Source: Candidatus Physcousia equi (GTDB lineage: Bacteria; Bacteroidota; Bacteroidia; Bacteroidales; Bacteroidaceae). From it: a stretch of 38,239 bases of DNA. Positions 17,072-26,300 of this stretch are shown here, piece after piece. How positions within the stretch are numbered: position 1 is the stretch's first letter; each line of letters opens with the position of its first letter. The stretch is taken from positions 1-38,239 of the forward strand of contig JAGHUD010000050.1 in the NCBI GenBank assembly GCA_018065005.1, written 5' to 3'. A model generated the notes under the pieces. It ran no database searches and was not told the origin of the DNA. It saw only the letters and a list, made by a program, of their open reading frames with translations. A program made the translations under genes and the position numbers.

Positions 17072-17425
17072 TCCTGACTTCGGGAATGCGTCACCCATTT
17101 AATCTTGTCAACTCTAACTTATTGAATTTCAATACTGGCAGCATTAAGGGCAAGTCATTATTGTTCGTCTCTATAAGATTATTATGCTTAATCTATGTGG
17201 TTTTGCCAAACTTGACTGTCTGAGAATAGTTCATACACTTCGAAAGAATATTTGGGACACAAATTCGCAATTCTGGAGAGGTGAAAAGCCCCAAAAGCAA
17301 AGTTTTTAGCCACCTTATACACATCTGAGTCACCCAAATCACCTAACAAACGTAAGTAATATGCTGATTTTCAGTTGGTGTATTCTGTAAGAATCATCGA
17401 TTTTAAGAAATTCCCGAAGTCAGGA
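17072..17425 (-). mobile_element. 354-bp candidate element with perfect 16-bp terminal inverted repeats
   Basis: TCCTGACTTCGGGAAT at 17072-17087 is matched exactly by its reverse complement at 17410-17425. Between them, on the minus strand, lies one small reading frame that begins 12 bp inside the right end. No target-site duplication is evident at the borders. Perfect long ends enclosing a single small frame suggest a miniature mobile element or a decayed insertion; it fills the gap created between the dehydrogenase stub and the glycosidase gene. Confidence 0.5.
17188..17397 (-). pseudogene. Small reading frame inside the inverted-repeat element, interrupted by TGA
   Basis: From ATG at 17397 the frame encodes MILTEYTN, meets TGA at 17373-17371, then continues open for 60 codons to TAA at 17190-17188. 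The open part looks coding: it contains SAYYLRLLGDLGDSDVYKVA, then FAFGAFHLSRIANLCPKYSF, and ends QVWQNHID. The mix of hydrophobic and charged residues and the absence of low complexity support former coding. I do not recognise the family. Either the TGA marks a pseudogene, or translation starts later at a non-ATG codon (TTG at about 17349). Confidence 0.35.
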
Positions 17426-17475
17426 GTTCCCCAACCTTAATTTCCTTCAACAGAGCTTTTGAGGATGCATAAAAG

Positions 17476-17519
17476 CACAAAAGAGGCCGTGTCAGTTATT
17501 TGACATGACCTCTTTTGTG
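17476..17519 (-). terminator. Strong hairpin terminator after the glycosidase gene
   Basis: CACAAAAGAGGCCGTGTCA (17476-17494) pairs with TGACATGACCTCTTTTGTG (17501-17519) with two G-T type mismatches and a 6-base loop. It lies 61 bp beyond the stop of the minus-strand glycosidase gene. The A/T ends allow function in both directions. The gap 17520-17579 shows nothing else. Confidence 0.75.
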
Positions 17520-17579
17520 TTACACTAACTCTACGGCTGGAGAGCATGGCGCTTTGCATACCCTCCTTACTTAAGTGGA

Positions 17580-20500
17580 TTAGCGGATGACCTTCTTACC
17601 ACCTACAATAAAGATACCCTTTGCATTTACAGAAGCATTAACACGACGGCCAGCGAGGTCGTAGGCAACCTTGGCCGCAGAGGTGCTATAGCGCGCACCG
17701 ACAAGGCCAGTAGTACTACTGATAGCCTTGAGGTAAGCCTCGTAGGCATCCTGAAGAGCGTCAACGTCCTCCCGGCTGGCACCCCTCACGCTACGTGCCT
17801 CACGCAGAGCTGCAGCAAGAGCGGCTGCAGCCTCGGCATTCTGGCTGTTGACGGCTTCCTTAGTCACAAGGTTGAGCTGGAAATCACCGCAGTGCCAGTA
17901 ACCGCGCTGCTTACCGTTGGTCTCTTCAGAGAAGAAACGCAGGTACTTAGCAGATGTGGGCACTTGAAAGTAGCCATAAACGGTGGTACTGGAATTGTCG
18001 AAGTTCATTTCGCCATCAAGCAGAGTGTACTTGATATTATCGGTGCTTGCTTCAACGGTCATGCGCACGGGGTTGTCATCACCGCAAAGGCCACCATTCT
18101 TGATGCGGCGCATCATAGTAAGTTGCACGTATCCTTCTATGGGTTCAGACAGTTTTACCTGCAGATAGTGAGTATGAGGACCTACCTCACCTGCGCTCCA
18201 GAGAGAGTGCCAGAAAGTAGAGCCATTGAGGTCGAGGAGGTCATTGAGGCTGCCCTCATTAGGCGTGGTCTCAGAAGCGTTAGAGGAGAATTGAGAAGTC
18301 TGAGTAATGAGGTTAGGGCCATATTCATTTACCTCATTGGCATCGTAAGTTTCCTGCACGGTAGTGATGAGATCCTTGAGGTCGTTCTGCATGCTGTGCT
18401 CTACGGTAACGGTCACACTGGCCTCCACGCCGCTGCCATCGTTGGCAGTAGCAGTGATTACTGCGGTACCCTCCTTGTGGGCGATCACGGCACCATCTTT
18501 CACGCTGGCTACCTCTTCGTTGTCTGAGCTCCAAGAAAGGGTCTTGTTGCTGGCATCGAGGGGAGCTACGTAGTAGGTGGGAGCTACTGAACTGCCTGCA
18601 CCTACCTTCACCTCGGTCTGTTCGAAGTGGATGCTCTCAACCTTCACGAGCTGAACGCCATCCTGCACACCATTATATACATATACGCTGCTGGCGGGCA
18701 GGGTCACGGTGATGGACTCATCAAAACCATAAGCCTTACCAGAGGTGATACCAGTGATACCACTCTGCTTAAAGGCATCGGTGAGGGTGATAGAGCCATT
18801 CACGCCTTCGGGGATTTCAAGAGCCTCGCGGAGGGTGAAGGTGTACTTCTTCGAAGCGGTATCGCCATTGCGGAGAGCGAGGGTTGCCTTCACTCCGTTC
18901 CATGAAGCCCAACCATAGATATTATGCTTACTGCCATCCCAAGGACTGCCACCAACCCAGTGTGCATCGGGCAGAACGTCAGCATTCTCACGCTGCCACT
19001 TAAGGCATTCAGCCATATCCTTCCAGAGGGCACCATTGTTGATGCTATTGAGCAGTTCATAGTCGCAGTAGAGTTCTACCATGCCAGAGCCGCAAGCAAA
19101 GGCGCAGCGCATTTCGTTACGAGCGTTCTGGTAGTCACGGTTGCTGCTTCGGTTACTGCCATGAGTAGAGATAATCACACCGTGTGTCATCATGCTGTTG
19201 ATGGGGCACATGGGCGATTCTTTGACGAACCAGTCATACACGAGCTTATCGCGATAGGTGATCCATGCCTCACGGTCGTTGGGGTTGTTACCAGCCTTGT
19301 TCCAGTCGTCCTGACCACGCCATACGGCATCGGTGAAGTGGAACCAGAAGGGACTTGCCCAGGTACCTACGGTGGTATTGAAAAAGATGTCCTCCTTCAC
19401 GTTCTCACGCACATAGCGCTCTGCGCGGATGATACCTTCGCAGTTCTCGATGCCTGCGGTGTTCTCATCGGGGCCTATGGGGTGAGGATACTGCTGAGAG
19501 ATACCATCAAACTTGAAGTAGCGGGTGTCGTAGTTCTGCACGAGCTTATTGATAGCGCCCTTGAAAGTGTCGTAGAAGGGAGCGTACGACAGGCGGTGCT
19601 GACCACCCTTGTCGGTCCAGTACTTATTACGCATGCTACCGCTGCCGCCATAACCGCCGCAAGGACCGAGCCACATACCGATACCGGTGCACATCTGAGC
19701 AGCGAGTTCGTCAAAGTTGGTGAAGCCGTTGGGGAAACCAGCGTGGGGTTCCCAGATGCCGTATTGATCCCAACCATCGTCGATAACGAAGGCCTCGATG
19801 CCTACACCATACTTATCAAAGAGGTTGGTCTTCCACTGACTCACCACGTCGAGCACCTGACTTTCCTTGAGGTTGTCAACGGGATTGGTGTGGTTATTGC
19901 GATCGATGTTGAGTTCCCACCAGGAGTTGTAGTGAGGGAAGGGACGCCAGGGCACTGCACGCTCACGTTCTGAATAAGCGAGCACGGTGCGACGCTTCTG
20001 CGCAGGATCCACAAGACCGATGATGCCACTCACATTCCAGGGCTCTACGGCCAACAGAGTGGCGTTGCGATCCCATAGGCCCTGCAGCACTACATCGGCC
20101 TGAGGAGCGCTGCTGCCATAGGTTTCCTTCTTCACAGTAGTGCTCCAGTTGAAGTTACCAGTAGAGGAGCCCGTCTTGATTTTATCGCCATCGCTCTTAC
20201 AATCCACGAAGTAGCGGAGCATATACACTTTGTTGGCTGCCGGCACGTTGATGGTGTATACGTGATCCTGCTTCTGACTGCCGCAGAAACCGTGGTGATA
20301 GTCCTGAGCCACTACTTCCATAGTCTCAGGATCCATGATATCGATACCCGCGAGGTCGAGACGGAGGTTACCGCCAGTCCACTGCAGGGTCATGGTCTGA
20401 GTGCCATTGGCAGCGAAGCTCACGTAGCCCTGCTTGCCGATCACGTTGCTGGTGTTGTAGCCCTGGGGCAGATTGGTGATGCCTGCGGGCAGACTGCTGG

Positions 20501-21230
20501 GAGTCCACTTGAAATCGGCAGCTGCCCAGGTGGTTGCCACAAAGCCTTCGGTCTCAGCATCATCGCTGGCTTCGCCAGACTCTACGCTATTTTTGCCCAT
20601 GGGGGTTTCGAGGCCGAAGAAAACCTTATCGTTCATAAATACAGAACCCCAGGTGTTACCCACCTTCTTGGGAGTGCTGCCAGCCTTGGCGGCGTCGTAG
20701 GTGTACTGCATGGGAATCACGGCAAACATCTTCACATCCTTGTCGGCAGAGAGAGTCATGTCGGTCTTGAGGTAGTGGCTACCATCGCGGAGTTCTGCGT
20801 ACCAATCGATGGTTACCTTGCTGCCCGCATAAGTATATTCGTAGGTTGCCTTGAGCTGCACCCCATCGAAATGGTGGCTTCCCTTCACGGCGGTTGGGCT
20901 GCCGGTGAGGGTCTCGGTGGTAACTTCCTTGAGGGTCATCTCAGATGACTTCACAACCTTGCTGCCGGTGCCAAACTTCACAATGAAGAGGTCGTCCGAA
21001 GCCTTGAGATTCATTGCCTCACTGCCTGCGAAGGTCAATTTGCCTCCCTCGTGGGTAAATGATGCAGAGAACAGACTGTTGGTAAGCGTGTAGGTGGTAC
21101 CACTCTTAGTAAGAGTCGCCTTGCCTGCAGTCTCCTGCTGTTGAGGGTACACAGCGGGCTTGTAGCTCGTCTGAGCACTCAGGCCTGCTGTCATCAAAAG
21201 GCAGGCCATAATAAAAAGATTTCTTTTCAT
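17580..21230 (-). CDS. Large secreted glycoside hydrolase-like protein (clan GH-D-like barrel) with Ig-like, discoidin-like and C-terminal sorting regions
   Basis: A 1216-residue protein. A signal peptide (1-19) is followed by a beta-sandwich region (about 30-370), a TIM-barrel-type catalytic region (about 375-760), an all-beta cap, a Big_2-like Ig domain (about 861-945, KTLSWSSDNEEVASV then GTAVITATA), an F5/8-type C carbohydrate-binding-like domain (about 965-1125) and a helical linker. The C-terminal tail (1187-1216, AYDLAGRRV then KGIFIVGGKKVIR) resembles Prevotella sorting tails for type IX secretion. In the barrel, FVIDDGWD (Asp484/Asp485) and YFKFDGIS (Asp575) resemble the GH27/GH36/GH31 acid positions; Asp575 is the likely nucleophile. 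It would cleave an alpha-linked glycan at the cell surface. The exact GH family and substrate are uncertain. The gene stands alone, without SusC/SusD partners in this window. Confidence 0.85.
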   Translation of the reverse strand: MKRNLFIMACLLMTAGLSAQTSYKPAVYPQQQETAGKATLTKSGTTYTLTNSLFSASFTHEGGKLTFAGSEAMNLKASDDLFIVKFGTGSKVVKSSEMTLKEVTTETLTGSPTAVKGSHHFDGVQLKATYEYTYAGSKVTIDWYAELRDGSHYLKTDMTLSADKDVKMFAVIPMQYTYDAAKAGSTPKKVGNTWGSVFMNDKVFFGLETPMGKNSVESGEASDDAETEGFVATTWAAADFKWTPSSLPAGITNLPQGYNTSNVIGKQGYVSFAANGTQTMTLQWTGGNLRLDLAGIDIMDPETMEVVAQDYHHGFCGSQKQDHVYTINVPAANKVYMLRYFVDCKSDGDKIKTGSSTGNFNWSTTVKKETYGSSAPQADVVLQGLWDRNATLLAVEPWNVSGIIGLVDPAQKRRTVLAYSERERAVPWRPFPHYNSWWELNIDRNNHTNPVDNLKESQVLDVVSQWKTNLFDKYGVGIEAFVIDDGWDQYGIWEPHAGFPNGFTNFDELAAQMCTGIGMWLGPCGGYGGSGSMRNKYWTDKGGQHRLSYAPFYDTFKGAINKLVQNYDTRYFKFDGISQQYPHPIGPDENTAGIENCEGIIRAERYVRENVKEDIFFNTTVGTWASPFWFHFTDAVWRGQDDWNKAGNNPNDREAWITYRDKLVYDWFVKESPMCPINSMMTHGVIISTHGSNRSSNRDYQNARNEMRCAFACGSGMVELYCDYELLNSINNGALWKDMAECLKWQRENADVLPDAHWVGGSPWDGSKHNIYGWASWNGVKATLALRNGDTASKKYTFTLREALEIPEGVNGSITLTDAFKQSGITGITSGKAYGFDESITVTLPASSVYVYNGVQDGVQLVKVESIHFEQTEVKVGAGSSVAPTYYVAPLDASNKTLSWSSDNEEVASVKDGAVIAHKEGTAVITATANDGSGVEASVTVTVEHSMQNDLKDLITTVQETYDANEVNEYGPNLITQTSQFSSNASETTPNEGSLNDLLDLNGSTFWHSLWSAGEVGPHTHYLQVKLSEPIEGYVQLTMMRRIKNGGLCGDDNPVRMTVEASTDNIKYTLLDGEMNFDNSSTTVYGYFQVPTSAKYLRFFSEETNGKQRGYWHCGDFQLNLVTKEAVNSQNAEAAAALAAALREARSVRGASREDVDALQDAYEAYLKAISSTTGLVGARYSTSAAKVAYDLAGRRVNASVNAKGIFIVGGKKVIR

Positions 21231-21358
21231 GTTAAGTTAAAATGTTATATTTGATTTTAGGTTTCTGAACTACAAGAAGTTGCTAAACATTTTTCCCTAT
21301 CAAACTAATTACTTCTTTTTGGCTACAAAACCAAAAAACAAGTAAATCTCGCATTGGC

Positions 21359-21599
21359 AAGGCAAAGGTACAAATATAATTTGAGAAACTCACTCCTTTT
21401 GGCAGTATTTTTTTCATTCATGGAGCATTTTGGCTCCATGCTCTCGTTGGTATTCAACTCGATTCCTGGTCTGAGATGCTGCACAAACATGGGGTACCCG
21501 CATGGCGAAATCATTCGTTCGCTGATGAATGTGTACATCTGTGGAGGCTCGTGTGTGGAGGATGTCACCTCGCATCTTACGCCTCATCTCGCGCTTCAC
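21359..21599 (+). pseudogene. Decayed 5' end of an IS1380-family transposase
   Basis: Two plus-strand frames joined at 21419 recreate the start of a Bacteroidetes IS1380-type transposase. From 21359 the frame reads KAKVQI, a TAA stop, then FEKLTPFGSIFFI. One extra base at 21419 shifts it into a frame reading MEHFGSMLSLVFNSIPGLRC, then EIIRSLMNVYICGGSCVEDV and TSHLTPHLALH. The presumed start ATG is AAG. About 80 of some 430 residues survive; the match ends near 21599, 45 bp before the FHA gene stop. Start loss, nonsense change, frameshift and 3' loss make this a clear relic. The flanks 21231-21358 and 21600-21643 hold no gene; I could not identify the IS ends. Confidence 0.72.
21363..21370 (-). 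promoter_or_regulatory. Possible -7 box for the glycosidase gene inside the transposase relic
   Basis: On the minus strand TACCTTTG is a perfect TAnnTTTG box, 133 bp upstream of the glycosidase ATG; a second match, TATATTTG, lies just before it. No good TTTG box sits at the right distance upstream. The same bases are the codons for Ala-Lys-Val of the IS relic on the other strand, so either the relic supplies the promoter or the match is chance. Confidence 0.35.
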
Positions 21600-21643
21600 A
21601 GGTGTTCTTGCGGATTTGAGGATATAGAAAAAATGTCAATGGA

Positions 21644-22021
21644 TTATTCATCTTCGTCCTGCGAATTGGCAGCACGGAGAATAAGGGTGGTGGCTCCAAT
21701 GGTGATAATGTCTCCATCGGACAAACGGATACGATCTTGGTCGCGCAGGATGTTGTTCATAAAGAAAGTCCCGGTACCCGATGGGGCATCGCGCAGGATG
21801 TACTGAAGCTCACCGCGTTTGTTGCGCTGCACACGTATGATGCAGTGACGGGTATCGATGCTGGGCTCTACGGTGTCGATGGGGGTATTGATGGAGGTAC
21901 CGAGCACCTTGCGCCCAATGACGTTGTCGCCTATACGGAGTGGCAGGACCTGCTTGTAGTGAAAAACGTTCTCCACCACGACAATGCTTCCTTGCTCCGT
22001 TTTTTTCTTTTTTATCTCCAA
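21644..22021 (-). CDS. FHA-domain protein, TTG start
   Basis: A 125-residue, essentially single-domain forkhead-associated protein that should bind phosphothreonine peptides. The core is visible: LRIGDNVIGRK (residues about 27-37), PSIDTRHCIIRV (about 52-63), YILRDAPSGTGTFFMNN (about 74-90) and LSDGDIITIGATTLIL. There is no ATG in frame before the domain; the upstream in-frame stop is at 22042-22040 and TTG at 22021 is the only good start codon, followed by a Lys-rich, A-rich segment. No kinase or phosphatase gene is adjacent. It diverges from the metal-efflux operon and ends 45 bp from an IS1380 relic. Confidence 0.85.
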   Translation of the reverse strand: MEIKKKKTEQGSIVVVENVFHYKQVLPLRIGDNVIGRKVLGTSINTPIDTVEPSIDTRHCIIRVQRNKRGELQYILRDAPSGTGTFFMNNILRDQDRIRLSDGDIITIGATTLILRAANSQDEDE

Positions 22022-22060
22022 GATGAATAAGTTTGCATTTCACTTGCAACAAAATCTGCC

Positions 22061-22068
22061 TACTTTTG
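22061..22068 (+). promoter_or_regulatory. -7 box of the metal-efflux operon
   Basis: TACTTTTG is a perfect TAnnTTTG box, 118 bp before the adaptor ATG. A TTTG at 22032-22035 lies 25 bases upstream, slightly too far for the consensus, and a TTGC at 22044 is too near, so the -33 element is uncertain. Transcription would begin near 22075, giving a leader of about 110 nt. Confidence 0.6.
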
Positions 22069-22097
22069 CACTCGAACGCTCTTTTACACTTCTCATA

Positions 22098-22141
22098 CCA
22101 CCCTGACAGACCTCTTTCACTCTATGAGAGAAGAGGGGTGG
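22098..22141 (+). promoter_or_regulatory. Leader hairpin of the metal-efflux operon
   Basis: In the predicted 5' leader, CCACC (22098-22102) pairs with GGTGG (22137-22141), and just inside CCTCTT (22111-22116) pairs with AAGAGG (22131-22136). A small CTC/GAG stem caps the structure, and an 8-base bulge (22103-22110) lies on the 5' side. It ends 45 nt before the ATG. It matches no known riboswitch that I recognise. No T run follows, so it is not an intrinsic terminator. Confidence 0.4.
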
Positions 22142-22185
22142 GCATGTGTTTGGCAAGCGTTGCATGACTAAAAACTCAATGAAAT

Positions 22186-23325
22186 ATGAAAGACGGAGTA
22201 GTTTTCTTTTTGTCAGCAGTTCTCTTGACTGTTCTTGCTGGCTGCGGGCACCATGACGAACACCATGAGCACGATGAGGCTGCAGAACATCATGCTCATG
22301 ACGAGATTGTCTTTGAACCCGAAAAGGCAAAGGCAGCCGGTGTGGTGGTGGAGGAGATCATGCCCAGCACCTTTCATGGAGTCATTCACACGAGCGGAAA
22401 GGTGACAGCAGCCTCGTGCGACGAGACGACCGTGGTGGCAACCATTAGTGGTCGCGTGAGCTATAAGTCGCACGTGAGCGAGGGATTGAAGGTGGCCAAC
22501 GGGACCGCTCTCTTCACCATCACCTCGGCGGGCATGCAGGTGGCAGACGGTGACCCCGTGCAGCGTGCACGCATTGATTTTGAGAAAGCCGAGCGAGACT
22601 ATCATCGAGCCCAGCAACTCATCAATGACCGCATCATCAGTCAGAAGGACCTGGAAGTCGCTAAGGCAGAGTATGAGGCGACAAAGCTAACCTACAACAG
22701 CGTGCAACACACGCGCAGCGCAGGCGGAGTCATTGTGACGGCGCCCCGTGGTGGCTATGTGAAGCAATGTCTCGTCAGCGAAGGTGACTATGTGGAGGCG
22801 GGTCAGCCATTGCTCATCTTGACCCAAAACCAGCACCTCTATCTTCGAGCTGAAGTTCCAGAACGTCGCTTCAACGAGCTCAACAACATCAAATCTGCCA
22901 AGTTTCGCACTAGCTATAGCGACAAACTCTACGATATAACCGACATGGGAGGACACATCCAATCGTATGGCCGTTCGGCAGAGTTGAACAACTCATACAT
23001 CCCTGTCATCTTCGAGTTCAACAACACGGGAGACGTCGTGCAGGGATCCTATGCAGAAATATATCTCATCACGAGCGAGCGTGAGCATGTCATGAGTGTG
23101 CCGATGACGGCACTCACTGAGGAGCAGGGATTGCATTATGTCTACATACAGGTGGACGAGGAGGGCTATCGCAAGCAAGAGGTTACGCTCGGCGAGCGTG
23201 ATGGCGACCGAGTGGAGATATGCTCTGGCATAGAAAGTGGAGACAAAGTGGTGGTGAAGGGAGCCATACAAGTGAAACTGGCAAGCGCATCGAATGTCAT
23301 CCCCGCGCATACACATAACCATTAG
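22186..23325 (+). CDS. His-rich metal RND efflux adaptor lipoprotein (CusB/CzcB type)
   Basis: A 379-residue membrane-fusion protein of a heavy-metal RND complex. It has a lipobox LAGC (Cys20) followed at once by a His/Asp/Glu-rich segment (residues 22-42, eleven His) and another His cluster at the very C-terminus (HTHNH). Next come a lipoyl half (about 60-110), an alpha-hairpin (about 115-165 with ARIDFEKAERDYHRAQQLI), the second lipoyl half (APRGGYVKQCLVSEGDYVEAGQPL) and beta-barrel domains. The His clusters fit Zn, Co, Ni or Cu handling; the metal itself cannot be decided. First gene of a three-gene operon; the pump begins 39 bp later. Confidence 0.93.
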   Translation: MKDGVVFFLSAVLLTVLAGCGHHDEHHEHDEAAEHHAHDEIVFEPEKAKAAGVVVEEIMPSTFHGVIHTSGKVTAASCDETTVVATISGRVSYKSHVSEGLKVANGTALFTITSAGMQVADGDPVQRARIDFEKAERDYHRAQQLINDRIISQKDLEVAKAEYEATKLTYNSVQHTRSAGGVIVTAPRGGYVKQCLVSEGDYVEAGQPLLILTQNQHLYLRAEVPERRFNELNNIKSAKFRTSYSDKLYDITDMGGHIQSYGRSAELNNSYIPVIFEFNNTGDVVQGSYAEIYLITSEREHVMSVPMTALTEEQGLHYVYIQVDEEGYRKQEVTLGERDGDRVEICSGIESGDKVVVKGAIQVKLASASNVIPAHTHNH

Positions 23326-23364
23326 ACAACGCCGTAGACAGCGGATGAAGGAAAGAATGTAATT

Positions 23365-26300
23365 ATGCTGAACAAGATTATCAGATTTTCATTAGACAAT
23401 CGTTTGTTGGTCCTGGTGGCATCGATGCTCATTGTCGTGTCGGGGCTTTACTATACAAGCCAGACCGAGGTGGATGTTTTCCCCGATCTTAATGCACCGA
23501 CGGTGGTGGTCATGACCGAGGCTGGCGGCATGGCAACGGAGGAGGTGGAACAACTGGTCACCTTCCCCATAGAGACGGCCGTCAATGGAAGCACAGGCGT
23601 TCGCCGTGTGCGCTCGCAGTCGACCCATGGTTTCTCTGTTGTGTGGGTGGAATTTGACTGGAGTATGGATATCTATTTGGCGCGACAGATCGTGAGTGAG
23701 AAACTGGCTGGCGTGGCAGGACAGATGCCTGAAGGTGTGGGCATGCCCATGATGGGGCCGCAGGCGTCCATCTTAGGTGAGGTGCTCATCGTGAGTCTGA
23801 CAAGCGAAAAGACCTCTCTGCAAGACCTCCGCACCTATGCCGACTGGGTAATACGTCCCCGTTTGCTCTCCACCGGAGGTGTGGCACAGGTGAGTGTCAT
23901 GGGTGGCGACATCAAGGAGTATCAGATCCTCCTCAGTCCCGGCAAGATGCGCCACTTCAATGTCTCGCTGGACGAGGTGATGACCGCCACCCGCGGCATG
24001 AATACGAACACGAATGGCGGTGTGCGCTATGCCTACGGCAACGAATACATCATCCGTGGCATCTGCTCCACCAACGACGTGGACAGGCTTGCCACGTGCA
24101 TCGTCAAGAAACAAGGCGAGCGCATCGTCACGCTGGCAGACATCGCCGAGGTCACGGTGGGGAGCCAGATGCCCAAGCTCGGAGTGGCGAGCGAGCGAGC
24201 CCACCCAGCCGTCTTGCTGACGGTGACGAAGCAACCCCAAACCAGCACGCTGGAACTGACCGAGAAGCTCGACTCTGCCCTCTGCCAGCTGAAAGCCACG
24301 CTGCCCGACGATGTGCACATCTCGTCGGACATCTTCCGACAGGCTGACTTCATCGACAGCAGTATCGACAACGTGCAGCGCTCGCTCATCGAAGGGGCTG
24401 TCTTCGTGGCGTTGGTCTTGCTGCTCTTTCTTGCCCATGTCAGGATGACTTTCATCTCGCTCCTCACCATCCCCATCTCCTTCTTGGTGGCTGTGATTGT
24501 GCTGAATCTTCTGGGCATCAGCATCAACACCATGACACTGGGCGGACTGGCCATTGCCATTGGTTCGCTGGTTGATGATGCCATCGTGGATGTGGAAAAT
24601 GTGAACCGAAAGAGGTTGCTGGAACAGCAGACCTCCGCCTCTGGTGTGCGCAATCCCATTGCGCTCGTCTATGAGGCTTCGCGTGAGGTGCGCATGCCCA
24701 TCCTCAATTCCACGCTGATCATTGTGGTCAGCTTTGCCCCCCTCTTTTTCTTGAGCGGCATGGAGGGGCGTATGCTCATTCCGTTGGGCATTGCCTTTGT
24801 GACGGCTTTGTTTGCCTCCACCCTTGTGGCATTGACGCTCACGCCGGTGCTTTGCAGCTATCTGCTGGTGGGCAGCAGATGCATCGCACCGAAGGAGTCG
24901 AGGGTGGCTTTGTGGCTGAAGAAACACTATCGGCAGACACTGGGCTGGGTGCTGAGCCACCACCGCATCGTGGTTGGGGCAACAGCGGCGCTGTTCGCTG
25001 CTGCCATGGTGGTGTTCCTCTCGCTTGGCAGCAGTTTCCTGCCGAAGTTTAACGAGGGGTCGTTTACCATCAACATTTCCTCGCTGCCTGGCATCTCGTT
25101 GGAGGAGAGCGACTCCATTGGAATGCGTGCGGAGCGCTTGCTGCTCGGAGTGCCGGAGATAAAGACTGTGGCACGAAAGACAGGGCGAGCCGAACTGGAC
25201 GAGCATGCCATGGGGGTGAACGTGTGTGAAATAGAGGCTCCTTTTGAACTCTCTGAGCGCAGCCATGAGGAACTGCTGCAAGACGTGCGTCAGCGCCTCT
25301 CGGTGCTTGCCGGTGCCAACATAGAGATTGGTCAACCCATATCTCATCGCATTGATGCCATGCTCTCAGGCACACAGGCAAGCATCGCCATCAAGCTCTT
25401 TGGCACAGACCTCAACAGGATGTTCACCATCGGCAACCAAATTAAAGAGGCTTGTGAGGACATCGAGGGCATTGCTGACCTGAACGTGGAGCAGCAGATT
25501 GAACGACCAGAACTGAAGATTATACCGCGTAGAGAACTGTTGGTGTGTCATGGCATCTCGCTGCCCGAGTTTAATGAGTTTCTGGCGGTGAACTTGGCTG
25601 GCGAGACGGTTTCGCAAGTGTATGAGGCGGGCAGGGCATTCAACCTCGTGGTGAAGAGTGCCAATCCTGAGGATATAGCCGACCTCATCATCGACACGAA
25701 GGATGGGCGCAAGGTGGCATTGAGCGATGTGGCAGACATCGTCTCCAGTTCGGGGCCCAACACCATCAACCGTGAGCATGTGCAACGCAAGATTGTCATC
25801 TCGGCAAACACCAACGGGCGCGCACTGAGCGACGTGGTGGACGACATCAAGGAGACCATAGGAGCAGAGATCAGTTTGCCGGAAGGCTACCACGTGGAAT
25901 ATGGCGGACAGTTTGAGAGTCAGGAGCGTGCAAGCCGGATGCTCTACCTCACTTGCGCTCTGGCTGTTGTCGTCATCTTCTTTCTCCTCTACATGCAATT
26001 TCGCAACAGCATTGAGGCTGGTGTCATTCTCCTCAATCTGCCTCTTGCACTCATAGGTGGCATCTTTGCGTTGCTGCTCACAACGCGCGAGGTGAGCATA
26101 CCTGCCATCATCGGTTTCATCTCGCTCTTTGGCATTGCCACGCGCAACGGCATGTTGCTCATCACCGAATACAAAAGACTGCGTGAGGAGCGTGGCTTGT
26201 CTCTCAGGGAGGCGATCATGGAAGGCTCGGTGTCGCGACTGAACCCTATCCTCATGACTGCGCTCACGTCTGCTCTCGCTTTGGTGCCGCTTGCCCTCGG

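Noticed and set aside
21419..21440. Perfect 8-bp hairpin CATGGAGC/GCTCCATG as a terminator of the FHA gene
   Set aside because: It falls within the transposase relic, where both arms encode relic residues, and no T run follows on the minus strand. Most likely chance.
23773..25347. A 524-codon open frame antisense to the metal RND pump
   Set aside because: It mirrors a highly conserved pump gene and is rich in His, Gln and Arg as expected for a shadow frame.
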